Below, in pieces: positions 1 to 7,840 of a stretch of 27,085 bases of DNA. Position 1 is the stretch's first letter; every line of letters starts with the position of its first letter. The translations under genes were made by a program, and so were the position numbers. The stretch spans positions 1 to 27,085 of the forward strand of contig CAMBHH010000017.1 in assembly GCA_945866505.1 (NCBI GenBank). The letters are read 5' to 3'. The notes under the pieces were generated by a model, which was not told the origin of the DNA, did no database searches, and saw only the letters and a list, made by a program, of their open reading frames with translations. Origin of the DNA: Flavobacterium psychrophilum. GTDB taxonomy: Bacteria; Bacteroidota; Bacteroidia; Flavobacteriales; Flavobacteriaceae.

Positions 1-1673
1 ATTATAGAGAAGATCAATTAGATGCCATGTTGCTAAGTCAGCATCATCGAGGACCTGACGCAACAGGAAAATATTTCGATGAAGGATTCGTTGCATTAGG
101 ACACAATCGTTTGGCAATAATTGATTTGTCACCACAATCCAACCAGCCATTTAGTGATAACTCCAGACGGTATGAACTGGTTTTTAACGGAGAAATTTAT
201 AATTATATTGAAATTAAAGCCACTTTACAAAACCAATATGTTTTTAAAACTGAATCCGATACCGAGGTTTTGTTAGCTGCCTATATTGTTTATGGAAAAG
301 ACTGTCTGGAAAAATTGAACGGAATTTTTGCCTTTGCAATTTGGGACAATCAGGAAAAAAGATTATTTGCTGCCAGAGATAGATTTGGAGTTAAACCTTT
401 TTTTTACAGTTGTTTCCATGATAATTTTTATTTTTCATCAGAAATAAAAGCGATTCACGCTGCAGGAATTCCAAAAGTATGCAATGATAAAATTTGGGCA
501 TCTTATTTTGTTTTTGGTTCGTATGGTATGCCCAATGAGACTTTTTGGGAACACATCTGGCAATTGCCTGGCGGCCATTTTTTAGAATTTGAAAGTGAAA
601 ATCTGACGATAGAAAAGTGGTATCACTTTGAAAAAAAAGTGGCCAAACAACCCAAAAATATGTCTTTCAATCAAGCCAAAGACTATTATATTTTGCTTCT
701 TAGAGATAGTGTCAATTTGCGTTTTAGAGCCGATGTTCCAGTTGGTTTCAATATAAGTGGCGGTTTAGATAGCTCAGTATTGTTGGCTACCGTACACGGA
801 CAAAATATTCATAATGAAAATTGTAAAGCCTATACCTTTTATTGTAATAACGCCAAATATGATGAATTGCCCTGGGTTGAAAAAATGATTACCATCACTA
901 AAAACCCGCTAACAAAAGTCCTATTTGAATCGAATGAGGTGGCCGATTATTCTGAAAAAATAGCTTCGTATCAGGATGAACCTTATGGTGGTATTCCTAC
1001 ATTAGCTTATGCTAAAATTTTTGAACAAGCAAGAAAAGATGGAGTGCTAGTATTGCTGGATGGACAAGGAATGGACGAACAATGGGCAGGTTATGACTAT
1101 TATACTCAAAAGAATGAAGCAACAATACAAGGTGTGAAGGATTCTCCCTATAAAACCAGTATGCTTTCCGATGCTTTTTTGGCACAAGCCGAGCAACCCG
1201 AATATCCAAAACCTTTTGACGATGAACTATTGAATAAGCAATATCGAGATTTATTTTACACCAAAATTCCCAGAGCAATGCGGTTTAATGATAGAGTTTC
1301 GATGGCATTTTCTACTGAGTTGAGGGAGCCTTTTTTAGATTACAGATTGGTTGAGTTTGCCTTTTCATTGCCTATAGAGTTTAAAATTAGTAAAGGTATT
1401 ACTAAATACATGTTGCACGAAATCGCATTGGAATTTCTCGCCAAAGATTTTGTTTTTGATTATAAAAGAATCATTCAAACTCCGCAACGCGAATGGCTGG
1501 CAACCGATTTGAAAAAATGGGTATCCGACAGCTTTAATACTTTAGATAATTCTGAATATGCCAGTTGGTTTAAGAAAGATGCTTTGAATGCTGAATTGCA
1601 ACATTATTTTGAGGGAAATATACAATCTAGTTTTCATATTTGGCAGTGTATTAGTTTGTATGAAATGCTATGA
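1..1673 (+). CDS. Asparagine synthase-like glutamine amidotransferase (5' partial)
   Basis: Two-domain AsnB-type enzyme that moves glutamine-derived ammonia onto an adenylated carboxylate. In polysaccharide loci such proteins probably amidate a sugar acid rather than aspartate. The frame is open to the left window edge (codon phase begins at base 3), so the true start and the catalytic N-terminal Cys lie outside; the first internal ATG is at 27. Counting from that ATG, the class II amidotransferase domain shows RGPDATG (9-15), NGEIYNY (54-60) and a SDTEVLLAAY stretch. The synthetase domain has the PP-loop SGGLDSS near 244-250. The later loop reads GQGMDEQWAGY where AsnB proteins usually have G-x-G-x-DE-x-x-GGY. 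About 556 residues are visible against a usual 600-630. It is followed by a 131-bp gap. The family is clear; the substrate is not. Confidence 0.9.
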   Translation, partial: YREDQLDAMLLSQHHRGPDATGKYFDEGFVALGHNRLAIIDLSPQSNQPFSDNSRRYELVFNGEIYNYIEIKATLQNQYVFKTESDTEVLLAAYIVYGKDCLEKLNGIFAFAIWDNQEKRLFAARDRFGVKPFFYSCFHDNFYFSSEIKAIHAAGIPKVCNDKIWASYFVFGSYGMPNETFWEHIWQLPGGHFLEFESENLTIEKWYHFEKKVAKQPKNMSFNQAKDYYILLLRDSVNLRFRADVPVGFNISGGLDSSVLLATVHGQNIHNENCKAYTFYCNNAKYDELPWVEKMITITKNPLTKVLFESNEVADYSEKIASYQDEPYGGIPTLAYAKIFEQARKDGVLVLLDGQGMDEQWAGYDYYTQKNEATIQGVKDSPYKTSMLSDAFLAQAEQPEYPKPFDDELLNKQYRDLFYTKIPRAMRFNDRVSMAFSTELREPFLDYRLVEFAFSLPIEFKISKGITKYMLHEIALEFLAKDFVFDYKRIIQTPQREWLATDLKKWVSDSFNTLDNSEYASWFKKDALNAELQHYFEGNIQSSFHIWQCISLYEML

Positions 1674-1772
1674 ATTAAATAAATGATTTAATTAGAATTA
1701 TACCTGAGCAAAACAATGTACAGAAATTATTACTGATGTTGTATTCATGCATTAGCATTGGAATTTTGTAGT

Positions 1773-1780
1773 TAAATTTG
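1773..1780 (+). promoter_or_regulatory. Candidate Bacteroidota -7 element
   Basis: TAAATTTG matches the Bacteroidota TAnnTTTG element and lies about 25 bases before the start at 1805, inside the 131-bp gap after the amidotransferase gene. I see no TTG at the expected -33 spacing, so this is half a promoter at best. Confidence 0.3.
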
Positions 1781-1804
1781 TAAAGAATATTTATTAAAAA
1801 ACAA

Positions 1805-3199
1805 ATGAAAAAACTAGGAATAGTCATAACCGATGGAGTTGGTTTTCGCAATTTTATTATGAGCGATTTTATTGAAGAAGCTACACAGCAATTCGATTCC
1901 ATTACGATTTATTCGGGCTTGCCAATCAGTGCATTTGCTCCTTTTGTAGGAAGCAAAATTACCGTAAAAGAATTGGAAGTTTTTGTAGAAACTAAAACAA
2001 CTTGGTTTTTTAGAAAATGGAAAGAAATAGCCCATTTGCAACGTGGTCGCGCTTTTTATGGAATGAATGACAACAAAAAAATAAATTATCCAGGCAACAA
2101 CTCGCCTACATCATTATTGATTAAACTTATTTATTTTATTACTTATTTTTATAGTTCTAGTCGCTCGATTCTTTTTGCAGAAAAACTACAGTTTCTTTCC
2201 TTTTCGCGTAACAAGATAACTTTATCTTATTTGAAATTATTGAAAGAAGACCAACCTACACATGTTTTTTTTACCCACCAACGACCTTCTTATTTAGCGC
2301 CATTTTTATATGCAGCATTACAATTGAAAATTCCCGCGAGTACTTTTATTTTTAGCTGGGACAATTTAGCTTCAAAAGGCCGAATGTTGGGTACTTTTGA
2401 TTATTATTTGGTTTGGAGCCATTTAATGAAAGAAGAATTGTTAACTTTTTATCCAAACGTAACTGAAAAAAATGTAAATGTCGTCGGAACACCACAATTT
2501 GAACCTTATGTTATGCCAAGGTATGAAACTAAGATCGAAGATTTTTATGCAAAATTTAATTTAAAAGCTGGTTTAAAGATTATTTGTTACAGTTGTGCAG
2601 ATGCATCGATTGGTCAAAACGATCCCATTGTAATTCGACACATTGCACTCGCAATTAGAAATAGCGCTATTGCAAAACCAAGTCAATTACTAGTTCGAAC
2701 TTCTCCTGCAGAAGATGATTCAAGATTCAAAAAAATTAAAGAAGAGTTCCCAGAAATTGTTTGGAATGTTCCCAAATGGATTCTTACACGTGAAAATCAT
2801 GCCGAAAGTTGGTCACAACGTGTTCCTTCTGAAGAAGATATTAAAGACCTACGTTCTTTATTGGAATATTCTGATTTGAATATTAATATGTGTTCTACGA
2901 TGAGTCTCGATTTTATGTTGTTTGACAAACCTGTCATCAATACCGTTTTTGGAAATCTAGAAAACGGATTGTTCAATGATCAAAAGTATTTGAATTATGT
3001 TCATTTTAAAAGAGTTGTTGATAGTGGCGCGGTAGTTATAGCTAAAAATGAGGAAGAATTGATTCAGTCTATAAATCAAGCACTAGAAAATCCAAAGGAG
3101 CGAATGGTTCAAAGAAAATCAATGATTGATTTGCAAGTAAGTGAGCGACTGGCGGGAACCAGTAAACGACTCGCCCAAGCGTTGAAGGATATTATTTAA
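1805..3199 (+). CDS. Putative GT-B fold surface polysaccharide protein
   Basis: 464-residue soluble protein with no signal peptide. It resembles the broad group of LPS or capsule proteins related to UDP-glycosyltransferases and CDP-glycerol transferases. The visible group signature is FSWDNLASKG at about 183-192 (a SWDN motif at the domain junction), followed by a DYYLVWS segment and VVGTPQFEPY near 230. The C-terminal half has the alternating hydrophobic strands of a nucleotide-binding Rossmann domain, with NMCSTMSLDFMLFDKPVIN near 360-378, where GT-B enzymes hold the donor. Transfer of a sugar or polyol phosphate to a lipid-linked glycan is inferred from context. The A-rich leader AAAAAACAA before ATG 1805 is typical of these genomes. 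No specific substrate can be named. Confidence 0.6.
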   Translation: MKKLGIVITDGVGFRNFIMSDFIEEATQQFDSITIYSGLPISAFAPFVGSKITVKELEVFVETKTTWFFRKWKEIAHLQRGRAFYGMNDNKKINYPGNNSPTSLLIKLIYFITYFYSSSRSILFAEKLQFLSFSRNKITLSYLKLLKEDQPTHVFFTHQRPSYLAPFLYAALQLKIPASTFIFSWDNLASKGRMLGTFDYYLVWSHLMKEELLTFYPNVTEKNVNVVGTPQFEPYVMPRYETKIEDFYAKFNLKAGLKIICYSCADASIGQNDPIVIRHIALAIRNSAIAKPSQLLVRTSPAEDDSRFKKIKEEFPEIVWNVPKWILTRENHAESWSQRVPSEEDIKDLRSLLEYSDLNINMCSTMSLDFMLFDKPVINTVFGNLENGLFNDQKYLNYVHFKRVVDSGAVVIAKNEEELIQSINQALENPKERMVQRKSMIDLQVSERLAGTSKRLAQALKDII

Positions 3200-3224
3200 C
3201 AGTTCATTTTATTTACTTGAATTA

Positions 3225-3257
3225 TTGAAGTTTTTTTAATTGATTTAAGTATTTTTG
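3225..3257 (+). promoter_or_regulatory. Candidate TTG-N22-TATTTTTG promoter
   Basis: TTG at 3225-3227 and TATTTTTG at 3250-3257 are separated by 22 bases, close to the Bacteroidota -33/-7 pattern (TTG, roughly 17-23 bases, TAnnTTTG). The start codon at 3288 lies 30 bases downstream. It sits in an 88-bp gap and could give the GT2 and acyl-cassette genes their own transcript. Confidence 0.4.
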
Positions 3258-3287
3258 GCTTTTCAACACGTTTAATTCGTAATTATT

Positions 3288-4217
3288 TTGAAAGAAGCAA
3301 CTCCTTTTTTATCTATAGTATCTCCAGTTTACAAGGCAGAGAAGATTATTCCTTTATTGATTCAAAGGGTTGAAAATTCGGTTAGTAAAATCACCACTAA
3401 TTTTGAAATTCTATTAGTGGAAGATGGTGGACCAGATAATTCCTGGGGAGTAATAGAAGCGATTGCAAAGACTAACCCTAAAATTAAAGGCATCAAACTA
3501 AGTCGCAACTTTGGTCAACATCCAGCAATTATGGCGGGATTGTCCCAAGCGAAAGGCGAATGGATTGTGGTTATGGATTGTGATTTACAAGACCAACCTG
3601 AGGAGATTGAAAAATTGTATGCCAAGGCTCTAGAGGGATTTGATGTCGTTTTTGCCAAAAGGAATAATAGGCAAGATGGATTCTTTAAAAAGATATTTTC
3701 AAAACTCTTTTCAATCATTTTTAATTATCTTGCAGAAACCAAATTTGATAATGAAATTGCTAATTTTGGAATTTATAATAGAAAAGTAATAAAATCCGTT
3801 TTAAGTATAGGGGATTATATAAAATCTTTCCCTTTGTTTGTTTATTTCACAGGATTTAAATCAACTTCGATTTTTGTTGAGCATGCTTCTAGAGAAAGCG
3901 GAACAACTTCCTATACTTTTTCAAAGTTAATGTCATTAGCATTCAACACAATTGTTTCGTATTCTAATAAACCGTTAAAGATTTTTGTGAAATTTGGAAT
4001 GTTAATTTCTTTATTATCTATTATTGGCGGAATTATTAATTTGATACTGTATTTTGATGGAAAAATAAAAGTTTCAGGTTATAGTTCAATAATTGTTTCC
4101 ATTTGGTTTTTGTCCGGAATAATAATTACTGTGATTGGAGTTGTAGGGATTTATGTGGGTAAAGTTTTTGAACAAACCAAAGACAGGCCGCCTTTTATTA
4201 TTGATAAAATTATATAA
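3288..4217 (+). CDS. GT2 polyprenyl-phosphate-type glycosyltransferase (DPM1/GtrB/ArnC-like)
   Basis: Family 2 GT-A glycosyltransferase that, by family, moves a sugar from a nucleotide donor to undecaprenyl phosphate on the cytoplasmic face. It shows SIVSPVYKAE at 9-18, VEDGGPDNS at 44-52, the metal-binding MDCDLQDQPE around 96-105, and two C-terminal membrane segments at about 230-256 and 267-291, the usual layout of about 310 residues. The start is TTG: in frame, a TAA stop lies at 3273-3275 and no ATG or GTG occurs before the conserved first beta strand, so TTG 3288 is the only reasonable start. The ACP gene follows after 12 bases. It may load the carrier with a sugar for later GT-C transfer, or act as an ordinary O-unit transferase. 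Confidence 0.85.
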   Translation: MKEATPFLSIVSPVYKAEKIIPLLIQRVENSVSKITTNFEILLVEDGGPDNSWGVIEAIAKTNPKIKGIKLSRNFGQHPAIMAGLSQAKGEWIVVMDCDLQDQPEEIEKLYAKALEGFDVVFAKRNNRQDGFFKKIFSKLFSIIFNYLAETKFDNEIANFGIYNRKVIKSVLSIGDYIKSFPLFVYFTGFKSTSIFVEHASRESGTTSYTFSKLMSLAFNTIVSYSNKPLKIFVKFGMLISLLSIIGGIINLILYFDGKIKVSGYSSIIVSIWFLSGIIITVIGVVGIYVGKVFEQTKDRPPFIIDKII

Positions 4218-4229
4218 TTAAAAAACAAA

Positions 4230-4463
4230 ATGAATATGGAAATTTCAAAATTTGTTAAAGATTTCGAATTGTTATTTGACGAAGTAGAAGCGGGAAGTAT
4301 AAATGAAAATACTGTTTTTAGGGATATTGATGAATGGAGTTCACTACTAGCGTTGGTAGTTATTGCAATGGTTGATGAAGAATACGATATAAAACTTACA
4401 GGCGATGACATTAGAACATCAGTAACCGTGAAGGATCTTTTTGATAAAGTAAGTGTGAAATAA
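4230..4463 (+). CDS. Dedicated acyl carrier protein
   Basis: 77-residue acidic four-helix acyl carrier protein. The phosphopantetheine site sits in EWSSLLAL at 35-42; by alignment with the usual (W)DSL the carrier serine is Ser38, and the normally preceding Asp is Ser here. The rest fits the family: helix II ALVVIAMVDEEYDI, then TGDDI and TVKDLFDKV. It is much more divergent than a housekeeping AcpP and is placed directly before a GNAT, two KASIII genes and a ketoreductase. It therefore probably carries a growing short acyl chain for sugar N-acylation. A second Met at residue 3 (ATG 4236) is an alternative start. The next ATG follows after only 2 bases, implying translational coupling. Confidence 0.85.
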   Translation: MNMEISKFVKDFELLFDEVEAGSINENTVFRDIDEWSSLLALVVIAMVDEEYDIKLTGDDIRTSVTVKDLFDKVSVK

Positions 4464-4465
4464 AA

Positions 4466-5011
4466 ATGCAAATTCTAGAATTTACTAAGTTTGGAATCAC
4501 ATTTAAGCCTTTATCAGAAGCCAATTTAGAAATGGTGAGAATTTGGAGAAATTCTGATGATGTGCGTCTTTTTATGCAATATCAGGAGATTATCAGTCCA
4601 GAGCAACAACAAACTTGGTTTCAACAATTAGACAAATCAACCAATTACTATTTTGTAGCTTATCAAAATGAGATTCCTTTTGGAATTTATAATATAAAAG
4701 ATGTAGATTTTAATATGGGCATTGGAGAGTCAGGAGTCTACTTGAAAAATCGAAATATTTGGGAAGGTGATATTTCAATGCGAGGTACTTTATCAATTCT
4801 CATCTTTGCTTTTGAGATATTAAAATTAAAGACTTTGCGGTGTCATGTGCTAAAGAGCAACAAAAAAGTTTTGGTTTATAACGAACAAATGGGATTTCAA
4901 ATTAATGAAAAGGTAGATAATGAAATTAGTTATGAACTTCTTTTAAATAAAGAGGGTTTTTATGCCAGTAAAAAGATTGTCAGACTTTTAAAATATTTAG
5001 AAAATAATTAG
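4466..5011 (+). CDS. GNAT family amino-sugar N-acyltransferase (RimJ/L, PseH/WecD-like)
   Basis: 181-residue GNAT-fold protein. It opens with FKPLSEANLEMVRIWRNS (14-31), the RimJ/RimL/PseH-type N-terminus in which W-R-N helps place the acyl donor. Helix motif B is seen in VLKSNKKVLVYNEQMGFQ, a pattern like the common N..A...YEK.GF. Known amino-sugar acylases of this fold (WecD, PseH) use acetyl-CoA. Here the gene lies between an ACP and a KASIII gene and shares the cassette with a WecE-type aminotransferase. I therefore infer that it transfers an acyl group, perhaps from ACP, to the 4-amino group of a dTDP-aminohexose in the cytoplasm. Donor and acceptor are inferred. Confidence 0.75.
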   Translation: MQILEFTKFGITFKPLSEANLEMVRIWRNSDDVRLFMQYQEIISPEQQQTWFQQLDKSTNYYFVAYQNEIPFGIYNIKDVDFNMGIGESGVYLKNRNIWEGDISMRGTLSILIFAFEILKLKTLRCHVLKSNKKVLVYNEQMGFQINEKVDNEISYELLLNKEGFYASKKIVRLLKYLENN

Positions 5012-5020
5012 AAAAATAGT

Positions 5021-6079
5021 ATGGCTAATTTTAAAATCCAAAATGTTGCTTTAACAGGCATTGCAGTCGCTGTACCGAAAACGAAAAAAGTTAATTTAGA
5101 GAACTCTTTTTTTTCCAACGAAGATGTCGAAAAATTCACTGCAACTACTGGTGTGTCAGAATTTAGAACAGCTGATAATGCAACAACAACGTCTGATTTA
5201 GGATTTGAAGCAGCACAACAATTGATTTCAGAAATGAATATTGATAAAAATGATATTGATGTTCTAATTTTTGTTTCTCAAACCCCTGATTATCTTAATA
5301 TACCTAATACAGCGCCATTATTGCAAAACAGATTAGGATTGCCTAAAACCTGTTTAGCATTTGATTTGCCTTTAGGTTGTTCCGGGTTTGTTTATGGATT
5401 AAGCACACTAGCTTCCTATATGCAAAATCCAGCGTTTAACAAAGGCTTACTCATTTGTGGCGATACATTAAGTAAAATAATTGGGAATGAGGATAAAAGT
5501 GCTACTCTGCTTTTTGGAGATGCCGCTACTGCTACAGTTCTAGAAAGAGTAGAATCAAGTTCTGAGATTCATTTTAATTTAGGATCTGACGGTTCAGGGT
5601 ATAAAGCCATAATTATCAACGATGGTGGTGCTAGAAACCCATTTAATGAAAATTCTTTGACTGTTGTTGATTACGGTGATGGAATTAAAAGAAATCAATG
5701 TGAACTATCTTTAGACGGAATGGATGTTTTTAGTTTTGGAATAACGCAGGCACCAAAATCGGTGAAGGAGTTGATGGCATTTGCAAATATAAGCACCGGT
5801 GCAATTGATTTTGCCATTTTTCATCAAGCCAATAAAATGATGAATGAAATGATTCGCAAAAAATTGAAATTTGAATCAGAAAAAGTACCATATTCTTTGG
5901 ATAAATTTGGTAATACTAGTTCTGCATCAATTCCTGTTACAATGGTGACGGAATTAAAAAATCAATTGCGAAATGGTGAAAATAAACTTTTGTTCTCTAG
6001 TTTTGGTGTAGGTTTGTCATGGGGAAGTTGTTATCTTACTACTGCAAACTTAACTGTACTTGACCTAATAGAAATATAA
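5021..6079 (+). CDS. KASIII-type 3-oxoacyl-ACP synthase (copy A)
   Basis: 352-residue FabH-like ketosynthase. All three catalytic residues are visible: Cys120 in DLPLGCSGF, His268 in FHQAN and Asn298 in FGNTSSASIP. KASIII enzymes condense an acyl-CoA primer with malonyl-ACP; some relatives instead only transfer acyl groups. Because it is encoded with its own ACP, a ketoreductase and a sugar acylase rather than in a fab operon, it probably makes acetoacetyl-ACP or a similar beta-ketoacyl chain for a glycan substituent. It is clearly divergent from copy B downstream, with a longer insertion around 200-225, so the two are not a recent duplication. Spacing is 9 bases to the gene before and 2 bases to the gene after. 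Confidence 0.88.
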   Translation: MANFKIQNVALTGIAVAVPKTKKVNLENSFFSNEDVEKFTATTGVSEFRTADNATTTSDLGFEAAQQLISEMNIDKNDIDVLIFVSQTPDYLNIPNTAPLLQNRLGLPKTCLAFDLPLGCSGFVYGLSTLASYMQNPAFNKGLLICGDTLSKIIGNEDKSATLLFGDAATATVLERVESSSEIHFNLGSDGSGYKAIIINDGGARNPFNENSLTVVDYGDGIKRNQCELSLDGMDVFSFGITQAPKSVKELMAFANISTGAIDFAIFHQANKMMNEMIRKKLKFESEKVPYSLDKFGNTSSASIPVTMVTELKNQLRNGENKLLFSSFGVGLSWGSCYLTTANLTVLDLIEI

Positions 6080-6081
6080 AG

Positions 6082-6831
6082 ATGAATAATCCGTTTTCTC
6101 TTGAAAATAAAATAATTTTGATTACTGGTGCGTCTTCTGGAATAGGGAAAGCAACAGCTGTTGAATGCTCTAAAATGGGAGCTCAAATTATTATTACCGG
6201 GCGTGATTTAAAAAGATTGAAAGAGACTTTCGATGAATTGGCAGGGAAAGGGCATTTAATATTTCAAGCCGATTTAAGCATTAAAGAAGAATTCGACGGG
6301 TTGCTTAATACAATTACAAAACTTGATGGATTAGTTCATTCAGCTGGGGTTTCAGGTCATCTATTGTTTAATTATCTCAAAGAAGAACAGTTAAACGAAA
6401 TGATGGATATTAATTTTAAGATTCCAACTTTATTAACACAACAGCTACTAAGACAAAAAAAAATAAATTCAGGTGCATCAATAGTTTTTATTAATTCGCT
6501 TATGGGAATTTATTTTTCATATGCGGGAGGTTCAATATATTCGGCGTCTAAAGGGGCTTTAAATGGTTTGGTTAAAGGACTTGCATTAGAATATGCACCC
6601 AAAAAAATAAGATTTAATGGGATAACACCAGGCATGATTGATACGCCAATTATTGAAAAAAGTGATATAACTCAAGAACAATTGGATATAGACAAACAAA
6701 AATATCCTCTTAAAAGATATGGAAGACCAGCGGAAGTAGCATATGCAGCCATATATTTATTGTCAGATGCTTCGGCTTGGACAACGGGAACTAATATCCT
6801 TTTGGATGGTGGCAGAACAACATCTTATTAA
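6082..6831 (+). CDS. SDR family 3-oxoacyl-ACP reductase-like (FabG-like)
   Basis: 249-residue classical short-chain dehydrogenase, the usual FabG length. It shows the cofactor motif TGASSGIG at 15-22, HSAG in place of the common NNAG, the catalytic Ser in VFINSLMG, and the Tyr-x3-Lys pair in YSASKGAL. The C-terminus ends in TGTNILLDGG. Basic residues after the second strand (ITGRDLKR) suggest NADP(H). Between two KASIII genes and after an ACP, its likely job is reduction of a beta-ketoacyl-ACP to the 3-hydroxyacyl-ACP. No dehydratase or enoyl reductase gene lies beside it, so the hydroxyl would be kept. A role on a sugar substrate is the alternative. ATG 6082 lies 2 bases after the preceding stop. 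Confidence 0.85.
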   Translation: MNNPFSLENKIILITGASSGIGKATAVECSKMGAQIIITGRDLKRLKETFDELAGKGHLIFQADLSIKEEFDGLLNTITKLDGLVHSAGVSGHLLFNYLKEEQLNEMMDINFKIPTLLTQQLLRQKKINSGASIVFINSLMGIYFSYAGGSIYSASKGALNGLVKGLALEYAPKKIRFNGITPGMIDTPIIEKSDITQEQLDIDKQKYPLKRYGRPAEVAYAAIYLLSDASAWTTGTNILLDGGRTTSY

Positions 6832-6832
6832 T

Positions 6833-7840
6833 ATGAAATCATATATCAAAGCCATTTCGTATTATTTACCTCAATATGAGTTAGATAATGCTGTAATAGA
6901 AAAAGAATTTCCGGAATGGAGTATAGATAAAATTGCTGAAAAAACCGGGATTGATTGTCGACATATTGCTGCATCTGATGAAACAGCTGGTGATATGGCG
7001 GTAAAAGCGGCCGAAAAATTATTTGAAGAACATACTATTGATAAATCAACTATTGATTATTTAATTTTATGTACACAAAGTCCCGATTATTTTTTGCCAA
7101 CCACAGCCTGTGTTATTCAAGAAAAGCTAGGCTTAAAAACTTCGATAGGGGCTTTTGATATGAACTTAGGTTGTTCCGGTTTTATCTACGGATTAGGATT
7201 AGCAAAAGGACTATTATTTTCAGGACAAGCCAAAAAAATTCTTTTTATCACAGCCGAAACTTACAGCAAATTTATACACCCCAAGGACAAAAGCAATAGA
7301 ACTATTTTTGGTGATGGTGCTGCTGCCACTTTAATTTCTTCAGAAGATGGTTTTGCCGAAGTTGGTAATTTTGAGTATGGAACAGACGGAAAAGGAGCAG
7401 AGAATCTTATTGTAAAAAATGGAGCGATGCGAAACCAGAAAACGAACAAGGAAGCTTCTCAGGACGAATACGGAAATTATCTTTCAGATGATTGTTTGTA
7501 TATGAATGGTTCTGAAATATTTCTATTTACATTAGCCGCAGTTCCTAAATTAATTGACAATACGATTCAAAAAAATAATTTGTCTAAAGAAAATGTTGAT
7601 TTGTTTGTTTTGCATCAAGCCAATAAATTTATGCTCGACAATTTACGAAAAAAATGTAAAATAGAAAATGATAAGTTTTACATTCATATAGGTAATTGTG
7701 GTAATACAGTATCTTCTACAATTCCTATAGCCTTGTATCACGCGCAAAAAGAAATGTTATTTCAAAAAAGCAATACTATTTTGTTGGCAGGTTTTGGAGT
7801 TGGATACTCTTGGGGTGGAACAATTATAAAAATAGTATAG
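6833..7840 (+). CDS. KASIII-type 3-oxoacyl-ACP synthase (copy B)
   Basis: 335-residue FabH-like ketosynthase. The frame is open back to 6743, but that stretch overlaps the end of the reductase gene and lacks homology. ATG 6833, one base after the reductase stop, starts directly on the conserved first strand (KSYIKAISYYLP), so I use it. Catalytic residues are Cys114 in NLGCSGF, His261 in LHQAN and Asn291 in GNTVSSTIP. The GFGVGYSWGG C-terminal loop is intact. A second active KASIII in one short cassette suggests a second condensation step, a different primer, or an acyl-transfer role; the sequence does not decide. It abuts the aminotransferase gene with no spacer. Confidence 0.88.
   Translation: MKSYIKAISYYLPQYELDNAVIEKEFPEWSIDKIAEKTGIDCRHIAASDETAGDMAVKAAEKLFEEHTIDKSTIDYLILCTQSPDYFLPTTACVIQEKLGLKTSIGAFDMNLGCSGFIYGLGLAKGLLFSGQAKKILFITAETYSKFIHPKDKSNRTIFGDGAAATLISSEDGFAEVGNFEYGTDGKGAENLIVKNGAMRNQKTNKEASQDEYGNYLSDDCLYMNGSEIFLFTLAAVPKLIDNTIQKNNLSKENVDLFVLHQANKFMLDNLRKKCKIENDKFYIHIGNCGNTVSSTIPIALYHAQKEMLFQKSNTILLAGFGVGYSWGGTIIKIV

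Noticed and set aside
1675..2041. Two - strand open frames of 75 codons near the start of the GT-B gene
   Set aside because: Low-complexity, AT-driven translations overlapping the GT-B gene and its leader; no motif.
6743..6832. Upstream extension of KASIII copy B from ATG 6743
   Set aside because: It overlaps the conserved C-terminus of the reductase in another frame and adds residues with no similarity to KASIII; ATG 6833 starts at the conserved strand.
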